The position numbers and the translations under genes were made by a program. A stretch of 64,000 nt of DNA from Rhodococcus sp. Z13 (GTDB lineage Bacteria > Actinomycetota > Actinomycetes > Mycobacteriales > Mycobacteriaceae). How positions within the stretch are numbered: the stretch's first letter is position 1; each line of letters begins with the position of its first letter. Where the stretch lies: positions 1,532,352-1,596,351 of the forward strand of contig NZ_CP107551.1 of the NCBI RefSeq assembly GCF_025837095.1, in the 5' to 3' direction. This document shows, piece by piece, positions 1 to 8,371 of this stretch. Below the pieces are notes generated by a model that did not search any database, was not told the DNA's origin, and saw only the letters and a program-made list of their open reading frames with translations.

Positions 1-3000
1 CGCGCGGCGGCGATCTCCACGGTGACCTTCTTGGCGGGCAGCTGGCCGCCCTCGCCGGGCTTGGCGCCCTGCGCGATCTTGATCTCGATCTCCTCGAGCA
101 TCGGATCGGCGAGGTAACCGGCCCACACACCGAAGCGGCCGGACGCGAACTGCTTGATCCGCGAACCGCGGATGGTGCCGTAGCGGGAGATGTGCTCTCC
201 GCCCTCACCGCAGTTCGACATACCGCCGACCATGTTGGTGCCGTGGGCGACGGCCTCGTGCGCGTTGGAGTTCAGCGCGCCGTGGCTCATCGCGCCCGAC
301 GCGAGCGCCGGGGTGATCTCGTGGGCCGGCTGCACCTGGTCGAGCCGTACGCTCAGCGGCGCCTGCCGGACCTGCGCGAGGTACTGCGCGGCCGCGCCGG
401 CCGCCTCCACGGTGAGCGTGTCGCCGTAGCAGCGGGTGGAGACCACGTCGTCGCCGAACCGCGCGACCAGCGACGCGGCGAGCGCCTCGGGGCGGTCGTG
501 GTCGTCGGCGAGCGGGCCGGTCAGGCGCAGCACGAACTCGTTCTCGCCCACGCGCGCGGCGGAGATGCCGCGCACGAGCATCGAGTTGTTGCCGAACCGG
601 GCGAAGCGGCCCATCTCCTTGGTGAAGTCGTCGGCGGTGATCGCGTAGGTGACGTCGGCGGGCAGGGCGAGCACGTCGCGCAGTGCGGCGGGACGGTGGG
701 CGCGCTCGTCGGCGACGGTGCGGGCGAACGCCCGGTAGCCGGGGGTGATCTCGAAGGAGTCGATCTCCTGCGGGGTCAGCGCGCGGAAGCCGCCGTAGCG
801 GTAGGACGCGTCGTCGAGGCCGTGGGCGTCGGACAGCCGGTGCAGGGGCAGCAGCCGCAGCGCGTCGGTGAGATCCGGCTCCGCCTCCTTCTCGACCGGC
901 AGCGTGATCGGCTCCTCGGTCATGTCCACGAAGCCGCGCACGGCGGTGGTGCCGAAGGAGTGCCCGGCACCCTCGGCGCGCTCCTTGAACAGGCCGAGCA
1001 GCGGGACGTCCTTCTCCGTCTCGACGGTGAGGGCACGGCGGTGCCAGTCTGCGACGGCCTGCGCGATGGTGGTGAAACCGACACCGCCGACGGGGGTCCT
1101 CACGTTGGGGAACCAGCGCGCGAGCACCTCGTCGTTGGTGTCGAGATAGCTCGGCTCGAAGAACTCGCCGCCGATGTACGACTCGACGGTGCACAGGCCG
1201 ACGCGGCCCATGGTCTTCATGAGCGACTTCTCCGCGGCCTTGCGGAACTTCAGGAACGCGGCGTCGGCGTCGGCGTCGCCGTACTTCTCCTCGGCGCGCA
1301 TCTGCACCGTGAGCGGGTAGACCGCGGCGGCACCGAAACCGAGGGTCGCGGCGATGTGGTGCGAGGAGAACAGCTGTCCCGACTCGACGATGACCGACAC
1401 GCGCAGGCGCAGGCCGTCGTCGATGAGGCGCTGGTTCACTGCGGCGATCGCGAGGACCATCGGCAGCGCGGCACGCTCGGTGGACACGTGCCGGTCGGTG
1501 AGCACGGCGATACCGCCGGACTCGCGGGCGAACTCGGCGATCGCCTCGGCGACCCCGTCGATCGCGGCGGCGAGTGCGGTCGCGTTGGCCTCGGGATCGT
1601 CGAACACCGGGGTGTAGAGCATCTCGAAGCGCCGGAACGGGGTGTCGGACTGCTCCCGGATCCGCAGCATGTCGAGGTGCGTGAGAATCGGTGTGGGAAC
1701 GACGATCTGGGTGGCGGAGGCGGAGGGCGCCCCGCTGCCGGGGCGGGCTCCCAGCGCGACGCGCAGCGTCATGCCGTCGGCCTCGCGGATCGAGTCCAGC
1801 GACGGATTGGTGACCTGCGCGAAACGCTGCGAGAAGTACTTGGCCACACCGCCTTCCTGATCGGACAGGGCGTTGATGGCGTTGCCGTAACCCATCGCGG
1901 AGATGCGCTCCTGACCCGAGGCGAGCATCGGATCGAGCATGAACCGGAAGGACTCCTGGTTGATGCTGTAGGAGACGTACCGCTGGTAGCGCTCGAGATC
2001 GCCGTTGTAGCGCAGTGGGGATCCGGCCTTCTCGGCGGGGATCTCGGGCAGGGCCCCGAGCTCGCGTCGCGCCTCGCCGACGAGTGTGGCGTAATCACGC
2101 TGGGCAGCAAGCAGTTCCAGTGCCTCGACGGTCTCGTAGGATCGACCCGTGGCGTGGTCGAAGTACAGCATGCCGCCGGCCTCGATGCGGCCGCGGCGCA
2201 GCACCGTCTCGGGCGCGAAACCGAACTGGCCGGCCTCGGAGGTGACCGCCAGGTACTCCTCGGTCTCGACGGTGCGCAGCGGACGCAGGCCGAGGCGGTC
2301 GAGGCGGGCGCCGACGACGGTGCCGTTGCCGAAGATCAGTGCGGCCGGGCCGTCGTTCTTCTCCTCGTACAGCGAGAAGAACTCGAGCATCGCGCGGACC
2401 TGCGGCGACAGGTCGGTGTCGTTCTCCCAGGCCGGCGGCATCATCTGCACGACGGCGGTGACGAGATCGAGGTCGTTGTGCGCGATCCGCGAGGCGAGGG
2501 TCTGGTCGAAGCGGCAGCTGTCGGACTGTCCCGGCGGGCGGATGATGTCGCGTCCCACCGCGCGGGCCTGGGCGCCCTCGAACAGCCGGTTCTTGCGGTC
2601 GGTGTTCAGCTCGCCGTTGTGCGCCATGAGACGGAACGGCTGCGCCATCGTCGGGTGCGGATCGGTGTTCGTCGAGAACCGGGTGTGGAAGAACAGCGTG
2701 TGCACCGCGTGCCGCGGATCGGTGAGATCGCGGAAGTAGGGGATGACCTCGTGAGAGTTCAAGCGGTTCTTGAGAACCTGCGTGCGCGCGCTGAGCGAGA
2801 GCGGGTACAGGCCGGCCAGCTCCGGCTCGGTGTAGGCGCGGGCCTCGACCTCGAGGAGCACGTCGTAGAGCAGGCGGTCGAAGTCCTCGACGGTCGCGCA
2901 CGAGGCAGGACGCGAGAAGACCCACTGCCGGATCGGCAGCTGGTACTTCAGCGCCGTGGGACGCAGGGCGTCGTCCTCGACGGGGACGTCGCGCACGGCC

Positions 3001-3353
3001 AGGACGGTGACGCCGGCGCGGGTCAGTGCGGAGGAGACGAGCTCCTCGGCGGCGGGGTGCGCGGCCGCGTCGGTGGGAAGGAAGAAGTTGCCGACACCGA
3101 AATTACCGGCCTCCAAACTCTTTCCTGTGATCGCCGAGAAGAACGCGACCGACAGGTCGACGTTGACACCGGCGCCGTCGCCGACACCTTCGGCGGACAT
3201 GCCACCGCGGTGCGGGACCACGCACAAGGCGTCGTGGCCGAGGGTGAGGACGTCGTGGGTCTGCACCCCGTCCTTGCGGGTGATGAAACCGACACCACAA
3301 CTGCTCTTGTCCAGCGTGCTGTCGTACAGGCCGGTGTCACTGGCGTGCGTCAC
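1..3353 (-). CDS. gltB: Glutamate synthase (NADPH) large subunit, 3' part cut off by the window edge
   Basis: Large subunit of GOGAT, which makes glutamate from glutamine and 2-oxoglutarate in the cytosol. The GTG start at 3353 is preceded by an AGGAGG ribosome site at 3360-3365. The N-terminus reads DKSSCGVGF, so Cys19 is the expected N-terminal nucleophile of the type-II glutamine amidotransferase domain after propeptide removal. The visible part includes HTRFSTNT and, near the window edge, the AKPGEGGQLP motif of the FMN-binding synthase domain. About 1117 codons are present; the family is about 1500 residues, so the rest of the FMN domain and the beta-helix domain lie outside. gltD would be expected downstream but is not visible. 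Function is secure. Confidence 0.96.
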   Translation of the reverse strand, partial: MTHASDTGLYDSTLDKSSCGVGFITRKDGVQTHDVLTLGHDALCVVPHRGGMSAEGVGDGAGVNVDLSVAFFSAITGKSLEAGNFGVGNFFLPTDAAAHPAAEELVSSALTRAGVTVLAVRDVPVEDDALRPTALKYQLPIRQWVFSRPASCATVEDFDRLLYDVLLEVEARAYTEPELAGLYPLSLSARTQVLKNRLNSHEVIPYFRDLTDPRHAVHTLFFHTRFSTNTDPHPTMAQPFRLMAHNGELNTDRKNRLFEGAQARAVGRDIIRPPGQSDSCRFDQTLASRIAHNDLDLVTAVVQMMPPAWENDTDLSPQVRAMLEFFSLYEEKNDGPAALIFGNGTVVGARLDRLGLRPLRTVETEEYLAVTSEAGQFGFAPETVLRRGRIEAGGMLYFDHATGRSYETVEALELLAAQRDYATLVGEARRELGALPEIPAEKAGSPLRYNGDLERYQRYVSYSINQESFRFMLDPMLASGQERISAMGYGNAINALSDQEGGVAKYFSQRFAQVTNPSLDSIREADGMTLRVALGARPGSGAPSASATQIVVPTPILTHLDMLRIREQSDTPFRRFEMLYTPVFDDPEANATALAAAIDGVAEAIAEFARESGGIAVLTDRHVSTERAALPMVLAIAAVNQRLIDDGLRLRVSVIVESGQLFSSHHIAATLGFGAAAVYPLTVQMRAEEKYGDADADAAFLKFRKAAEKSLMKTMGRVGLCTVESYIGGEFFEPSYLDTNDEVLARWFPNVRTPVGGVGFTTIAQAVADWHRRALTVETEKDVPLLGLFKERAEGAGHSFGTTAVRGFVDMTEEPITLPVEKEAEPDLTDALRLLPLHRLSDAHGLDDASYRYGGFRALTPQEIDSFEITPGYRAFARTVADERAHRPAALRDVLALPADVTYAITADDFTKEMGRFARFGNNSMLVRGISAARVGENEFVLRLTGPLADDHDRPEALAASLVARFGDDVVSTRCYGDTLTVEAAGAAAQYLAQVRQAPLSVRLDQVQPAHEITPALASGAMSHGALNSNAHEAVAHGTNMVGGMSNCGEGGEHISRYGTIRGSRIKQFASGRFGVWAGYLADPMLEEIEIKIAQGAKPGEGGQLPAKKVTVEIAAA

Positions 3354-3667
3354 GGACTTCCTCCTCGGCACATCGAAGTCGGCGTCGACCGGCAGTGACG
3401 ATGCGGAAGAACATGCGTGAGTGAGGCGCAGCTCCAGTAGGCGCATAGACGTGTGCCGGAGACGATCGGGAAAGGCAGACAACGTTGTCCGAATGCGCCG
3501 TGCGTTGCGACGTTGGAGCGCGCGAGCAGCACGGACCAGTGTAGCGCACGTGTTAACTCAGGTGACGGCGGTGTGGATCACAGCTGGTCGGGACCAAACG
3601 CCCCCTCGCGAGTGTGGTCTTGGTTACTCTCACGCCGGAACCGTCCTACGAGCAGGGGAGACCGAAG
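3354..3667. other. Divergent intergenic region between gltB and the aldehyde dehydrogenase gene
   Basis: This 314-bp gap holds the promoters of both divergent genes. A perfect 12-bp palindrome, GACAACGTTGTC, lies at 3478-3489 and may be an operator for gltB. I found no convincing GlnR box (GTnAC-n6-GnAAC) and no coding potential beyond shadow frames. Confidence 0.5.
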
Positions 3668-5092
3668 ATGACGGACGTACTCGACCGCACGAAGATCTAC
3701 ATCGGGGGCCGATGGGTCGACTCCGACGGCACCGGCCGGATCGAGGTCGTCGATCCGGCGACCGAAGAGGTCATCGCCGTCGTCGCGGAGGGCACGACCT
3801 CCGACGTCGACCGCGCCGTGGCCGCTGCCAAGGCCGCCTTCCCCGAATGGGCGGCCCTCAGCGGCGCCGCCCGCGCCGCCTACCTCGAGAAGGTCTCCTC
3901 GCTCGCGAACGAACGCGCCGAGGAGCTCACCCGCATCGTGTCGCAGGACATGGGGATGCCCGCGCACTTCGCCCGCGCAATCCAGATCGGGATGCCGCTG
4001 AAGAACATCGCCGGCTACGCCGAACTGGCGGGCAGCTACGACTTCGACGACCGGGAGATCGGCAACGCCCTGGTGGTGCGCGAACCGATCGGCGTCGTCG
4101 GCGCCATCACCCCCTGGAACTACCCGCTGCACCAGGTGGTGCTCAAGGTCTTCGCCGCGCTCGCCGCCGGCTGCACCGTGGTCCTCAAGCCCACCGAGGT
4201 CGCCCCGCTGGTCACCTACGCGCTGATCGACATCGTCGACGAGGCCGGGCTGCCGCCGGGCGTGCTCAACGTCGTCAGCGGTTACGGCCCGGTCGTCGGT
4301 GAGGCCGTCGCCGCTCACCCGGACGTCGACATGGTCTCGTTCACCGGCTCCACCCGGGCCGGCAAGCGGGTCGCCGCGGTCGCCGCGGAGACCGTCAAGA
4401 AGGTCGCGCTCGAACTCGGCGGCAAGTCGGCCAACATCATCCTCGACGACGCCGACCTGGCCGCCGCCGTCACCGAGGGCATCGGCAAGTGCTACCTCAA
4501 CTCGGGGCAGACCTGCACCGCCCTGACCCGCATGCTCGTGCCGGCGAACCGGATCGACGAGGCCACCGAACTGGCCGTGCAGGTCGCACGGGCCTACACC
4601 CTCGGCCTGCCGACCGACCCGCAGGCCAAGCTCGGCCCGCTCGTCAGCGGCACCCAGCAGGCCCGCGTGAAGGCGTACATCGACAAGGGGGTCGAGGAGG
4701 GCGCCGAACTGGCACTCGACGGCCGCGAGACCGGGTTCACCACCGGCTTCTTCGTCGGCCCCACCGTCTTCACGCGGGTCACCCCGGACATGACCATCGC
4801 CCGTGAGGAGATCTTCGGGCCGGTGCTGTCGATCATCGGGTACGAGGACGAGGACGACGCCGTGCGGATCGCCAACGACAGCGACTACGGCCTGTCCGGT
4901 GGGGTGTGGTCGGCCGACCCGGCGCGCGCCGAGGCCGTGGCCCGGCGCATGCGCACCGGTCAGGTCTACATCAACGGTGGTGCCTTCAACACCGACGCGC
5001 CGTTCGGCGGCTACAAGCAGTCGGGCATCGGCCGGGAGGCCGGCGTGTTCGGTCTCGAGGAGTTCCTGGAGATCAAGTCGATCCTGCGCTGA
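3668..5092 (+). CDS. Aldehyde dehydrogenase family protein (474 aa)
   Basis: NAD(P)-dependent oxidation of an aldehyde to the acid; the substrate cannot be read from the sequence. All ALDH hallmarks are present: [10 protein letters not shown] and the Rossmann segment, [12 protein letters not shown], the catalytic Glu in LELGGK (about residue 249), the nucleophile Cys in GQTCTA (about residue 283), and [10 protein letters not shown] near the C-terminus. The ATG at 3668 is chosen because AGGGGAG lies about eight bases upstream; an in-frame start at 3614 would add 18 unlikely residues. It is divergent from gltB and followed by an SDR remnant, so it may once have belonged to an alcohol/aldehyde oxidation pair. 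Confidence 0.9.
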   Translation: MTDVLDRTKIYIGGRWVDSDGTGRIEVVDPATEEVIAVVAEGTTSDVDRAVAAAKAAFPEWAALSGAARAAYLEKVSSLANERAEELTRIVSQDMGMPAHFARAIQIGMPLKNIAGYAELAGSYDFDDREIGNALVVREPIGVVGAITPWNYPLHQVVLKVFAALAAGCTVVLKPTEVAPLVTYALIDIVDEAGLPPGVLNVVSGYGPVVGEAVAAHPDVDMVSFTGSTRAGKRVAAVAAETVKKVALELGGKSANIILDDADLAAAVTEGIGKCYLNSGQTCTALTRMLVPANRIDEATELAVQVARAYTLGLPTDPQAKLGPLVSGTQQARVKAYIDKGVEEGAELALDGRETGFTTGFFVGPTVFTRVTPDMTIAREEIFGPVLSIIGYEDEDDAVRIANDSDYGLSGGVWSADPARAEAVARRMRTGQVYINGGAFNTDAPFGGYKQSGIGREAGVFGLEEFLEIKSILR

Positions 5093-5108
5093 GCGCAGCG
5101 CTCGGCGT

Positions 5109-5334
5109 TCAGCAGTGGACGGCTCCGGGCACCCCGGTCGCGGCGGACTGCTCGGCGAGCCGGGCGACGAGCCGCTCGGTGCGGGTGCGGCCCGGGTGCA
5201 CCACGGTGACGTTGATGCCGTGCGGGCCGAGTTCGTCGGCGAGATTCGTCGTCACCGCCGCGACGCTCACGTTGCGCACTCGTTCCGCTGCCGCCCGTGA
5301 CGATGGCGCGCTTGCCGGTCGGTCCCGGATCCAT
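5109..5334 (-). pseudogene. Short-chain dehydrogenase/reductase remnant
   Basis: Starting at 5334, the frame reads MDPGPTGKRAIVTGGSG, the start of an SDR glycine-rich motif. It then breaks. A second frame continues with LADELGPHGINVTVVHPG, RTRTERL and a stop at 5109, which is the middle of an SDR after the active-site region. The stretch between (dinucleotide pocket, Ser/Tyr-Lys site) and the C-terminus are gone. The total is about 226 bp against about 750 bp for an intact gene, so this is an internally deleted, frameshifted relic convergent with the aldehyde dehydrogenase gene. Confidence 0.75.
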
Positions 5335-5453
5335 GCTGTTCCTGTCGGGCGTGATGCCGAGAGGTTTCGACCCTGTGCCGGGTCGGTCCGGAACGAGAGG
5401 GTTGATCTCGGCGTGATCCGATCGCGGGGCCCGCATCACGGATCGGACACGGC

Positions 5454-5487
5454 GAAGGCCCTCGCACCGGGCGGTGCGAGGGCCTTC
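5454..5487 (-). terminator. Intrinsic terminator of the chorismate mutase gene
   Basis: A perfect hairpin lies just beyond the aroQ stop codon: 15-bp arms at 5454-5468 and 5473-5487 with a 4-base loop. No T-tract follows, as is common in high-GC actinobacteria. Confidence 0.85.
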
Positions 5488-5499
5488 GTGAGCCGTGGA

Positions 5500-5793
5500 T
5501 CAGGCCCGGGTGCGCCCCAGGCGCAGCAGCGTCATCGCCAGGGCGCTGCCGTCGGCACCGAGCTCCTGGAACCGGTTGAGCACGGCCATCTCCTCGGCCT
5601 GCGCCTCGCGGGTCGCAGCGGCGGCCTCCGCGGCCGCCCCGATGCGCTGGGACAGTTCCGAGCGACGCTTGATCACCTCGAGGATCTGAGCATCGAGAGC
5701 CTTGAGCTGGTCGAACATGTGCCCGAGCTCTGCCTCGGTCGACGACGCTTCGTCGACGGACGCGATGCCAGGCGAATCAAGCTGGACAGTCAT
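5500..5793 (-). CDS. Chorismate mutase, AroQ class, monofunctional (97 aa)
   Basis: Converts chorismate to prephenate, the first committed step to phenylalanine and tyrosine, in the cytosol. The small all-helical protein has an N-terminal helix with QLKALDAQILEVIKRRSELS (its Arg/Lys residues bind the substrate carboxylates) and a C-terminal helix ending in LAMTLLRLGR. This matches the mycobacterial intracellular chorismate mutase (Rv0948c type). ATG at 5793 follows a GGAGGAG site. A longer in-frame frame runs to 6537 but has no support and would cover a low-coding stretch. No signal peptide is present, so it is the housekeeping enzyme and not the secreted type. Confidence 0.92.
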   Translation of the reverse strand: MTVQLDSPGIASVDEASSTEAELGHMFDQLKALDAQILEVIKRRSELSQRIGAAAEAAAATREAQAEEMAVLNRFQELGADGSALAMTLLRLGRTRA

Positions 5794-6111
5794 GCAGACT
5801 CCTCCGGTCTCGTCTGAATCGTCACAGATTCTGTCGGCTTCCGGGCCATCGGCGTTACCGACACGTAGGAAAATTTTCTCGTCGTCCGCTCCCGGCATCG
5901 CCATCCCCCCCAGAAAACCGTCTCGTACTGGGAAAACACGAGATCGACCGCGGGGTATGGTAATTGTCACATTTGCGTCGCAGCAACCGGGCGCGCCGGA
6001 AGGCGGTGCCTCCGCTCGTCGGCGGCTCCTCGTCGGAGTCTCGAGGTAGCGTTCGCGCCACCGGCAGGGGGCGGGAGCGTCGGGGCTTCCGGTGGTCCGG
6101 AAGGGGGATCG
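5794..6111. other. Divergent intergenic region, chorismate mutase / membrane protein
   Basis: This 318-bp gap is relatively A/T-rich around 5955-5975, which probably holds the promoter elements for one or both divergent genes. No palindromic operator, repeat or small gene stands out. Confidence 0.4.
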
Positions 6112-6909
6112 ATGCGCCGAAGTGTGGACCTGCGGGTCTCGATGTCGGTGGTCTGCGCCGCGGTCATGGGGATCCTCGCGGCGTTCCGTGCTGCCTCGAT
6201 GGGGCCCGGGGCTACCCGGGGGGAAGCGATGTTCTTCCTCGTCCTCGCGGTGCTGATGCTTCTCACCGCCGCCTTCGGTGCCGTCTACTGGTGGCCCGGC
6301 CGCGGGGCGCCCCGGGTGCGGTTCGTCGATCGGGCCGGGTACGTCGGCACGGAGATCCGGGCCCGCGGGATCGTCTTCGCCCTGCTGGTCCTCATGGTCA
6401 CCTGTGCCGGTTTCCTCTCCCTCGGCGCCGGTGTGGAGATCGTGCTCGGCAACGACGGGCTGCCCTGGGTGGGCGTGATCCTGCTGCTCGTCGCCGTGCC
6501 CTGTCCGGTCTTCCTCGCCGAGGTGGCACTCGGGCACGTCCGATCGACATCCCTGGTGCTCGCACCCGACGGGATACGCTCGCGGGGCTGGTCCGCCGAG
6601 TCGTATCTACCCTGGATCTCGGTGCGCCGCGTCCGGATGGTCCACCACGGCTTCCCGGAGGTCCTCGTCGAGGGTGACGAGGGGGCCGCGTGGGCCCGCC
6701 GCCGCACGAGCCGGCTGTTCTCCTTCGACCGGATTCCCGGCTCGCCCCGGATCGAGGTCGACGCACGGCGATTCGCCGTGGATCCCGAGCTGCTGCACCG
6801 TTTCCTGACGCTCTACGCCGAGCAGCCGCAGCTGCGTCGCGAGCTCGGCACACCCGTCGCGGCCGAACGGCTGCGCAGCGGATCGCTCCAGGTTGTGCGG
6901 TCGCGCTGA
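6112..6909 (+). CDS. Conserved membrane protein of unknown function (265 aa)
   Basis: I do not recognise a named family. There are four hydrophobic segments (about residues 10-30, 40-62, 84-107 and 114-138). The soluble C-terminal half (about 145-265) contains an ILxPDGIRSRGW-like strand pattern resembling bacterial PH-like membrane-anchored proteins; that resemblance is only an impression. ATG at 6112 follows AGGGGG. It stands alone between chorismate mutase (divergent) and the thiolase gene (same strand, 132 bp downstream). Function is unknown. Confidence 0.7.
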   Translation: MRRSVDLRVSMSVVCAAVMGILAAFRAASMGPGATRGEAMFFLVLAVLMLLTAAFGAVYWWPGRGAPRVRFVDRAGYVGTEIRARGIVFALLVLMVTCAGFLSLGAGVEIVLGNDGLPWVGVILLLVAVPCPVFLAEVALGHVRSTSLVLAPDGIRSRGWSAESYLPWISVRRVRMVHHGFPEVLVEGDEGAAWARRRTSRLFSFDRIPGSPRIEVDARRFAVDPELLHRFLTLYAEQPQLRRELGTPVAAERLRSGSLQVVRSR

Positions 6910-7041
6910 GGGCGGACCGCCACGCAGGTCGACGCCTCTTTCCTCGAACCCGTTCCCGAAGGTAAGTTCGAGACACGAAACGTGCGGCACTCGGTGCCGT
7001 AATCGTTGTGCTGAGACGTGTCGTACGAGATTGGACGAGGG

Positions 7042-8226
7042 ATGACTACTCCGGAACGAATCGTCGTTGTCGACGGGGCGCGTACCCCGATCGGAAGCTT
7101 CGGCGGTGCCTTCAAGGACGTGCCGGCGCACGAGCTGGGCGCGGTCGCCGCGCGCGAGGCCCTGCAGCGCGCCGGTGTCACGGGCGAGGACATCGACGAG
7201 GTGATCATGGGCTGCATCGGCCAGGTCGGCCCCGATGCCTACAACGCCCGCCGTGTCGCCCTCGCGGCCGGCCTTCCGATCTCCACCCCGGCGCTGACCG
7301 TCAACCGCCTGTGCGGCTCGGGCCTGCAGGCCGTGTGGTCCGCGGCCCAGGAGATCCGCTGGGGCAGCGCCGACATCGCCCTCGCCGGTGGTGACGAGAA
7401 CATGTCGCGGATGCCGTTCTACGACTTCGGTGCCCGCAGCGGTTACAAGCTCGGCAACCGTGAACTCGTCGACGGCACCGTCGCGATGCTCACCGACCCG
7501 TTCAGCGGCAAGCACATGGGTGTCACTGCTGAGAACGTCGCTGCCAAGTACGGTGTCAGCCGCGAGCAGCAGGACGAGTTCGCGCTCGAATCGCAGCGCC
7601 GCGCCGCCACCGACGCCGCCAAGGCCGCCTTCGCCGAGGAGATCACCCCGGTCGAGGTCGGGGGCCGCAAGCCCGTCACCGTGACCGAGGACGAGCACCC
7701 CAAGCCCGACACCACCCTCGAGGTGCTCGGCAAGCTGCGGGCAGCGTTCGTCTCCGACGGCACCGTCACCGCCGGCAACGCCTCGGGCATCAACGACGGC
7801 GCCGCGGCGCTGGTGCTGGCCCGCGAGTCCGTCGCCCGGGAGCGGGGCCTGGACACCTCGGTGGTGCTCGAATCGGTGGCCACCGCCGCGATGGAGCCCG
7901 AGCTGATGGGCTACGCCCCGACGCTGGCGCTGCGCAAGCTGTTCGACCAGAACGGTCTGACCCCGGACGACGTCGACACCGTCGAGCTCAACGAGGCGTT
8001 CGCCTCCCAGGCCGTCGCGGTGATCCGCGACGTGAAGCTCGATCCGGCCAAGACCAATCCGTACGGCGGCGCGATCGCCCTGGGCCATCCCGTGGGTGCG
8101 ACCGGCGCGATCCTGACCCTGCGCGTCGCCAAGGACCTGATCCGTCGCGACCTCGAACTCGGCGTCGTGACCATGTGCATCGGCGGCGGTCAGGCCCTGG
8201 CTGCGCTGCTGCGCCGCGTGAAGTGA
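7042..8226 (+). CDS. Acetyl-CoA C-acyltransferase (thiolase, 394 aa)
   Basis: Thiolytic cleavage or condensation of acyl-CoA with CoA; cytosolic. Typical thiolase features are the nucleophile Cys91 in NRLCGSGLQAV, His349 in ALGHPVGATGA and Cys379 in CIGGGQA. Full family length. ATG at 7042 is preceded by GGACGAGGG at short distance; an upstream frame start at 7018 adds eight residues. The last 12 bases of coding sequence plus stop are duplicated twice more downstream (see repeat). It resembles FadA/acetyl-CoA acetyltransferases; whether it serves beta-oxidation or acetoacetyl-CoA formation cannot be decided from sequence alone. Confidence 0.93.
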   Translation: MTTPERIVVVDGARTPIGSFGGAFKDVPAHELGAVAAREALQRAGVTGEDIDEVIMGCIGQVGPDAYNARRVALAAGLPISTPALTVNRLCGSGLQAVWSAAQEIRWGSADIALAGGDENMSRMPFYDFGARSGYKLGNRELVDGTVAMLTDPFSGKHMGVTAENVAAKYGVSREQQDEFALESQRRAATDAAKAAFAEEITPVEVGGRKPVTVTEDEHPKPDTTLEVLGKLRAAFVSDGTVTAGNASGINDGAAALVLARESVARERGLDTSVVLESVATAAMEPELMGYAPTLALRKLFDQNGLTPDDVDTVELNEAFASQAVAVIRDVKLDPAKTNPYGGAIALGHPVGATGAILTLRVAKDLIRRDLELGVVTMCIGGGQALAALLRRVK

Positions 8227-8294
8227 CCCGCGGCTGTGCTGCTGCGCCGCGTGAAGTGACCCGCGGCTGTGCTGCTGCGCCGCGTGAAGTGACC
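8205..8294 (+). repeat. 33-bp tandem repeat (2.7 copies) carrying the thiolase 3' end
   Basis: Units lie at 8205-8237, 8238-8270 and 8271-8294 (partial). The first unit contains the final codons and TGA of the thiolase gene; the next two are near-perfect copies outside the gene, each repeating the LLRRVK-stop coding sequence. The array sits between the thiolase gene and the converging SMC operon. Confidence 0.95.
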
Positions 8295-8332
8295 ACCCGG
8301 CCGCGGTAGCGGCCGCACGGGAGAACACCGAG

Positions 8333-8370
8333 GAGGCGGTGGGTGCGACGTCCGTCGCACCCACCGCCTC
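8333..8370. terminator. Bidirectional terminator between thiolase and jetC
   Basis: A perfect 17-bp stem (8333-8349 and 8354-8370) with a 4-base loop ends one base before the jetC stop codon at 8372. It serves the minus-strand SMC operon and can also stop thiolase transcription. Confidence 0.88.
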
Positions 8371-8371
8371 G

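Noticed and set aside
192-3398. 1068-aa open frame on the plus strand
   Set aside because: It is the antisense shadow of gltB. Its composition is Arg/Val/Gly-rich without any motif, whereas the minus strand encodes an unmistakable glutamate synthase.
3560-3660. GlnR box upstream of gltB or the aldehyde dehydrogenase gene
   Set aside because: GTTAAC and GTGAC-like pieces are present but their spacing does not fit GTnAC-n6-GnAAC.
5500-6537. 345-aa version of the chorismate mutase frame
   Set aside because: The N-terminal 248 residues are antisense to the membrane-protein gene and the intergenic gap. The ATG at 5793 has a good ribosome site and gives the normal family length.
8205-8294. Possible CRISPR array
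   Set aside because: Units are directly adjacent without spacers and contain the thiolase stop region; this is a tandem duplication. The same holds for the arrays at 21353, 21566, 23060 and 40136.
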